Positions 5,308 to 7,692 of a DNA stretch of 7,692 bases are shown here, piece by piece; position 1 is the first letter of the stretch; each line of letters begins with the position of its first letter. The notes below the pieces were generated by a model. That model had not been told where the DNA came from. It saw only the letters and a program-made list of their open reading frames with translations, and did not search any database. Origin of the DNA: Spirochaetes bacterium ADurb.Bin110 (GTDB lineage Bacteria > Spirochaetota > Spirochaetia > Treponematales > Rectinemataceae); NCBI GenBank assembly GCA_002070755.1, contig MWDY01000207.1, positions 1-7,692 on the forward strand, in the 5' to 3' direction. A program made the position numbers and the translations under genes.

Positions 5308-6198
5308 ATGTCTCTTAATCCTTTTATGAAGAAGATTGGACTTTCGGCTTCGGACAGAGCGGTAATAATCCATGTAGATGATGTTGGGATGTGTCTTTCA
5401 TCGATAGAAGCCTTTTTTGAGCTCTACGATTTTGGCACTGTGACATCCGGAGCGCTGATGGCGCCTTGCCCTTGGTTCCCCGAGGTGGCGCGCCGCTGCG
5501 CGGCGCGGCCTTATGTCGACGTTGGCATTCATGCGACTCTGACAAGCGAGTGGGAAGGTTACCGCTGGGGACCAGTATCGACTCGCGATCCAAATTCTGG
5601 CCTTCTCGATGCCGAAGGGTACTTTCCACGGACCAGCGAAGAGGTTCAATCTAAGGCCAAGCCCGAAGCTGCAATGAGAGAAATAACAGCTCAAGTGGCC
5701 ATGGTATATGCTGCGGGTATCGATCCTACACACATCGACACCCATATGTTTTCGGTAGCACACGAAAAGCTAATTGATGCCTATATATCCCAAGCCATTG
5801 AACATAGGATACCTGCCATGCTTCCAAAGCCAGATATCGCTGGTTTCGAGTCCATTGTTGCAGATTACGAAACCAGAAACCGCCTTGCTGGATATATTAG
5901 AGAACTCGGAGAAAGAGGCATGCCTTTGCTGGACGGTGTTTTAGCAATGCCCCTAGATGAGCCTTGCGACCAGACCGAGACCGTTAAGCGCCTTTTTGGT
6001 TCCCTTACCGAGGGTATCACGCACTTTGTGCTGCACGCCTCAACCGAAAGCGCTGAGCTGAGAGCCATAACACCCGACTGGGAGAGCAGAGTCTGGAATT
6101 ATAAAACCATGCATAGCGATACTATGAAAAGAATTATAGAGAGCGAGGGAATCGTTCTAATTGGCTACCGCGACCTGCGCGATGCAATGAGGAAATGA
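5308..6198 (+). CDS. ChbG/YdjC-family carbohydrate deacetylase
   Basis: A 296-residue protein of the YdjC family (PF04794), which removes acetyl groups from sugars such as diacetylchitobiose using a metal ion held by Asp and His. Visible marks: IIHVDDVGM at 20-28 (Asp24 and Asp25), VTSGALMAPCPW at 45-56, VGIHATLTSEW at 72-82 (His75), THIDTHMFS at 141-149 (His142, Asp144, His146) and HFVLHAS at 239-245 (His243). The true sugar is unknown. Start ATG 5308 is chosen because AAAGGA lies seven bases upstream and the first catalytic motif then falls near residue 23. An open frame continues back to ATG 5176, but that would run 65 bases into the methyltransferase gene and add residues without family similarity. 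Residues about 51-72 are encoded by an unusually GC-rich stretch with a perfect palindrome at 5489-5507. Next to RNA methyltransferase genes its placement suggests no shared pathway. Confidence 0.88.
   Translation: MSLNPFMKKIGLSASDRAVIIHVDDVGMCLSSIEAFFELYDFGTVTSGALMAPCPWFPEVARRCAARPYVDVGIHATLTSEWEGYRWGPVSTRDPNSGLLDAEGYFPRTSEEVQSKAKPEAAMREITAQVAMVYAAGIDPTHIDTHMFSVAHEKLIDAYISQAIEHRIPAMLPKPDIAGFESIVADYETRNRLAGYIRELGERGMPLLDGVLAMPLDEPCDQTETVKRLFGSLTEGITHFVLHASTESAELRAITPDWESRVWNYKTMHSDTMKRIIESEGIVLIGYRDLRDAMRK
5489..5507. repeat. All-GC palindrome inside the deacetylase gene
   Basis: Arms CGCGCCGC (5489-5496) and GCGGCGCG (5500-5507) form a perfect 8-bp stem around TGC. By hand count the 60 bases 5461-5520 hold 45 G or C (75%), against 29 of 60 in the preceding 60. 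The reading frame stays open through it. Confidence 0.6.
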
Positions 6199-6270
6199 TC
6201 TGAATATCTTCAAAGCTCTGCGAAAGATTTATGCATGAATAATCAAGATGGAGTACACGACAAGCCTCGG

Positions 6271-6299
6271 TTGACGCCTTTTATAAATCATCGTAAACT
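6271..6299 (+). promoter_or_regulatory. Promoter of the sugar-importer ATPase gene
   Basis: TTGACG at 6271-6276 (five of six to the -35 consensus), an exact 17-base spacer, then TAAACT at 6294-6299 (four of six to the -10 consensus). Transcription should begin near 6306, leaving a leader of about 29 bases before the ATG at 6335. This is the best-formed promoter in the window and suggests the gene is expressed on its own. Confidence 0.65.
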
Positions 6300-6315
6300 A
6301 TCCCCATAACATACA

Positions 6316-6330
6316 CCTCTTGAAAGGAGG
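6316..6330 (+). promoter_or_regulatory. Strong ribosome binding site in a small hairpin
   Basis: AAAGGAGG at 6323-6330 is close to a perfect anti-16S match, four bases before the ATG. Immediately upstream CCTC (6316-6319) can pair with GAGG (6327-6330), extended by a T-G pair, around a five-base loop. The stem is short, so it may only tune initiation. The site decides the start at 6335 rather than the TTG at 6320, which lies upstream of it. Confidence 0.5.
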
Positions 6331-6334
6331 ATCT

Positions 6335-7456
6335 ATGGCAAAGGTTGAACTCAAAAGTATTGGAAAGGTGTACGAAGGCAATGTGAGAGCAGTCTCGGAT
6401 GCCAACATCACCATCAATGACAAGGAGTTCGTGGTCTTCGTAGGTCCGTCGGGCTGTGGGAAGACAACAACGCTCCGAATGATCGCAGGGCTCGAGGATA
6501 TCACCGAGGGTGAGATATACATCGATAGCAAGCTAGTCAATGATGTTCCACCCAAGGATAGGGACATCGCGATGGTGTTTCAAAACTACGCTCTCTATCC
6601 CCACATGACTGTCTACGACAATATGGCCTTCGGTCTTAAGATTCGCAAATTACCGAAGGAAGAGATCGAAACTCGTGTAAAAGAAGCAGCGCGAATCCTA
6701 GATATTGAAAAGTTGCTCGACCGCAAGCCCAAGCAGCTCTCGGGCGGACAGCGTCAGCGAGTGGCAGTGGGTCGTGCCATTGTGCGCAAGCCCAAGGTCT
6801 TTCTTTTTGACGAACCTCTTTCGAACCTTGATGCAAAATTGCGCGTCCAGATGCGCGCCGAGCTCATTGAGTTACACGACCGTCTACAGTCTACGATGAT
6901 CTATGTAACTCATGACCAGGTAGAGGCTATGACGATGGGCGACAAGATCGTCGTCATGAAGGATGGAATTATCCAGCAGATTGGCTCCCCCTTGTACCTC
7001 TACAATAATCCGATCAACAAGTTTGTTGCTGGCTTCATAGGCTCTCCTCCAATGAACTTCATGAGTGTCGATGTTGTTGAAGAGGGTGGTCAGGTTATGA
7101 TCGATGAAGGCTCCTTCAAGCTCGCTCCTGATGAAAAGCATGCTGAGCTTCTTAAGCCGTATATCGGCAAGAGTGTCTACTTTGGTATCCGACCAGAAGA
7201 CCTTCCTGTGGCCGATGCTGCACATCGTGGCCAAAAGTTCAATGCAAAGGTCACCGTAGTCGAGCCACTTGGTTCGGAGATTCACCTTCAGGCTACCACG
7301 CCTACCCAGGGCATGGTGTCGCGCATTCCACCTCACCACCTCTACAAACACGGCGATACTATCATGTTTGCTCCAGTAATGGCAAAAGCAATCTACTTCG
7401 ATAAGGAGACAGAGAAGAGTATTCTTCCTGTAAAATGGAACGAACAGGAGGCCTGA
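6335..7456 (+). CDS. ugpC: Sugar ABC importer ATP-binding protein, MsmX/UgpC family
   Basis: A 373-residue cytoplasmic ATPase of the CUT1 carbohydrate importers, full length. In order: Walker A GPSGCGKT at 37-44, Q-loop VFQNYALYPH at 81-90 (Gln83), signature LSGGQRQR at 135-142, Walker B VFLFDE at 155-160, D-loop SNLD at 163-166, H-loop VTHD at 191-194 (His193), and a C-terminal TOBE/OB region from about 235 with FGIRPED at 283-289. It powers a pair of membrane permeases fed by a sugar-binding protein; none of these is encoded beside it. Stand-alone copies such as Bacillus MsmX serve several importers, and the same is likely here by inference. ATG 6335 follows a near-perfect ribosome binding site; a TTG at 6320 is rejected because it precedes that site. 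It has its own promoter and ends before a strong terminator. The ugpC symbol follows family naming and does not imply glycerol-3-phosphate as substrate. Confidence 0.95.
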   Translation: MAKVELKSIGKVYEGNVRAVSDANITINDKEFVVFVGPSGCGKTTTLRMIAGLEDITEGEIYIDSKLVNDVPPKDRDIAMVFQNYALYPHMTVYDNMAFGLKIRKLPKEEIETRVKEAARILDIEKLLDRKPKQLSGGQRQRVAVGRAIVRKPKVFLFDEPLSNLDAKLRVQMRAELIELHDRLQSTMIYVTHDQVEAMTMGDKIVVMKDGIIQQIGSPLYLYNNPINKFVAGFIGSPPMNFMSVDVVEEGGQVMIDEGSFKLAPDEKHAELLKPYIGKSVYFGIRPEDLPVADAAHRGQKFNAKVTVVEPLGSEIHLQATTPTQGMVSRIPPHHLYKHGDTIMFAPVMAKAIYFDKETEKSILPVKWNEQEA

Positions 7457-7538
7457 GGCTTATACCGAAAGCCGAAGCCCTATTATCTTAAAAAATGATC
7501 TGTTGATTGCTATTTTTTATAGTAATAAATCGAAAATT

Positions 7539-7570
7539 AAAAGCCGCCTCAAATAGAGGCGGCTTTTTTA
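7539..7570. terminator. Bidirectional intrinsic terminator
   Basis: AAGCCGCCTC (7541-7550) and GAGGCGGCTT (7556-7565) make a perfect 10-bp stem around AAATA, extended by A-T pairs to 7539 and 7567. A T-run follows on the plus strand to 7569, ending the ATPase transcript. On the minus strand the hairpin is followed by TTAATTTT, so it also ends the convergent small gene, whose stop codon is eight bases past the T-run. Confidence 0.93.
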
Positions 7571-7577
7571 GGGCCAA

Positions 7578-7688
7578 TTATTCGGTCTCTTTAGATTCTT
7601 TTTTCGCGCGTTTCTCTGCGCGCTTTTCCTTAAGCGTTTTCTGGGGTTTTTTCTTCTCGGCCGTCTTAGGTTTATCCATCGATTTCAT
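7578..7688 (-). CDS. Lysine-rich mini-protein, 36 residues, hypothetical
   Basis: From ATG at 7688-7686 to TAA at 7580-7578 a 36-residue frame encodes a very basic, hydrophilic peptide: residues 11-20 are AEKKKPQKTL and residues 18-30 carry the KTLKEKRAEKRAK run, with an acidic end, KESKETE. The motif resembles 'SLKEKRAEKK' mini-proteins that recur next to unrelated genes in spirochaetes and some other bacteria; no function is established. Its length, charge pattern and placement just before a shared terminator support a real gene. The frame stays open to the window edge four bases upstream of the ATG, and the ribosome binding site falls outside, so the start is uncertain; the ATG at 7679-7677 is an alternative. 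A helical nucleic-acid-binding or ribosome-associated role would suit the charge but is speculation. Confidence 0.65.
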   Translation of the reverse strand: MKSMDKPKTAEKKKPQKTLKEKRAEKRAKKESKETE

Positions 7689-7692
7689 ACCG

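Noticed and set aside
5398..5763. 121-codon minus-strand frame inside the deacetylase gene
   Set aside because: Shadow frame kept open partly by the GC-rich block; no domain, no binding site.
2375..6208. The 11-base string ATCTGAATATC just after two stop codons (2375-2385 and 6198-6208)
   Set aside because: About seven shared 11-mers are expected by chance in a window of this length, and only the first copy is part of a hairpin.
6199..6270. Search for a terminator after the deacetylase gene
   Set aside because: No stem of useful length with a T-run was found, so read-through into the ATPase gene cannot be excluded.
6320..6334. TTG 6320 as start of the ATPase
   Set aside because: It lies in front of the AAAGGAGG site; the extra five residues are simply that site translated.
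6884..7351. 155-codon minus-strand frame inside the ATPase gene
   Set aside because: It lies antisense to a strongly conserved ABC ATPase and encodes nothing recognisable; open antisense frames of this size are common opposite such genes.
7457..7479. Small stem GGCTT (7457-7461) with AAGCC (7469-7473 or 7475-7479) after the ATPase stop
   Set aside because: Five-base arms with two competing partners and no T-run; the strong terminator at 7539-7570 explains the transcript end.

Overview
The window reads as ordinary bacterial chromosome, probably from a spirochaete of moderate GC content. That is an inference from the look of the MsmX/UgpC-type ATPase, the lysine-rich mini-protein and the company of a DUF1707 protein; no rRNA or other firm marker is present. 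Almost every base is accounted for by eight genes and short intergenic regions. I see no tRNA, rRNA, CRISPR array, insertion sequence or phage gene.

Layout, left to right. (1) Bases 1-347, minus strand: the N-terminal part of an envelope-stress type protein (DUF1707 plus the start of a LiaF-like domain), cut by the window edge. (2) A 168-base divergent spacer with short dyads and a consensus -10 box. (3) Bases 516-2367, plus strand: a COG0731-type radical SAM enzyme overlapping a PHP-domain phosphoesterase of the RNase AM/YciV kind. (4) A 111-base convergent spacer with two perfect small hairpins. (5) Bases 2479-3585, minus strand: an AI-2E family membrane protein. (6) A divergent spacer with a promoter and a dyad. 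(7) Bases 3721-6198, plus strand: rsmI (16S rRNA methyltransferase), a SpoU/TrmH-type RNA methyltransferase joined to it by an ATGA stop-start overlap, and a ChbG/YdjC-type carbohydrate deacetylase 67 bases further on. (8) A good promoter at 6271-6299 driving the sugar-importer ATPase (ugpC/msmX type), with no permease or binding protein beside it. (9) A strong bidirectional terminator at 7539-7570 shared with a convergent 36-residue lysine-rich protein at the right edge.

How the genes relate: rsmI and the SpoU methyltransferase form a translationally coupled RNA-modification pair. The radical SAM protein belongs to a family related to tRNA wyosine synthesis and the PHP protein to a family that trims RNA or nucleotides, so that overlapping pair may also touch RNA metabolism, though this is only inference. 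The deacetylase and the multi-purpose sugar ATPase fit a carbohydrate-fermenting lifestyle.

I found no convincing new multi-gene system. The most interesting signals are two genes whose start codons sit directly against their -10 boxes with no Shine-Dalgarno sequence (likely leaderless mRNAs), an abrupt base-composition step at the radical SAM/PHP junction, and an all-GC palindrome inside the deacetylase gene.
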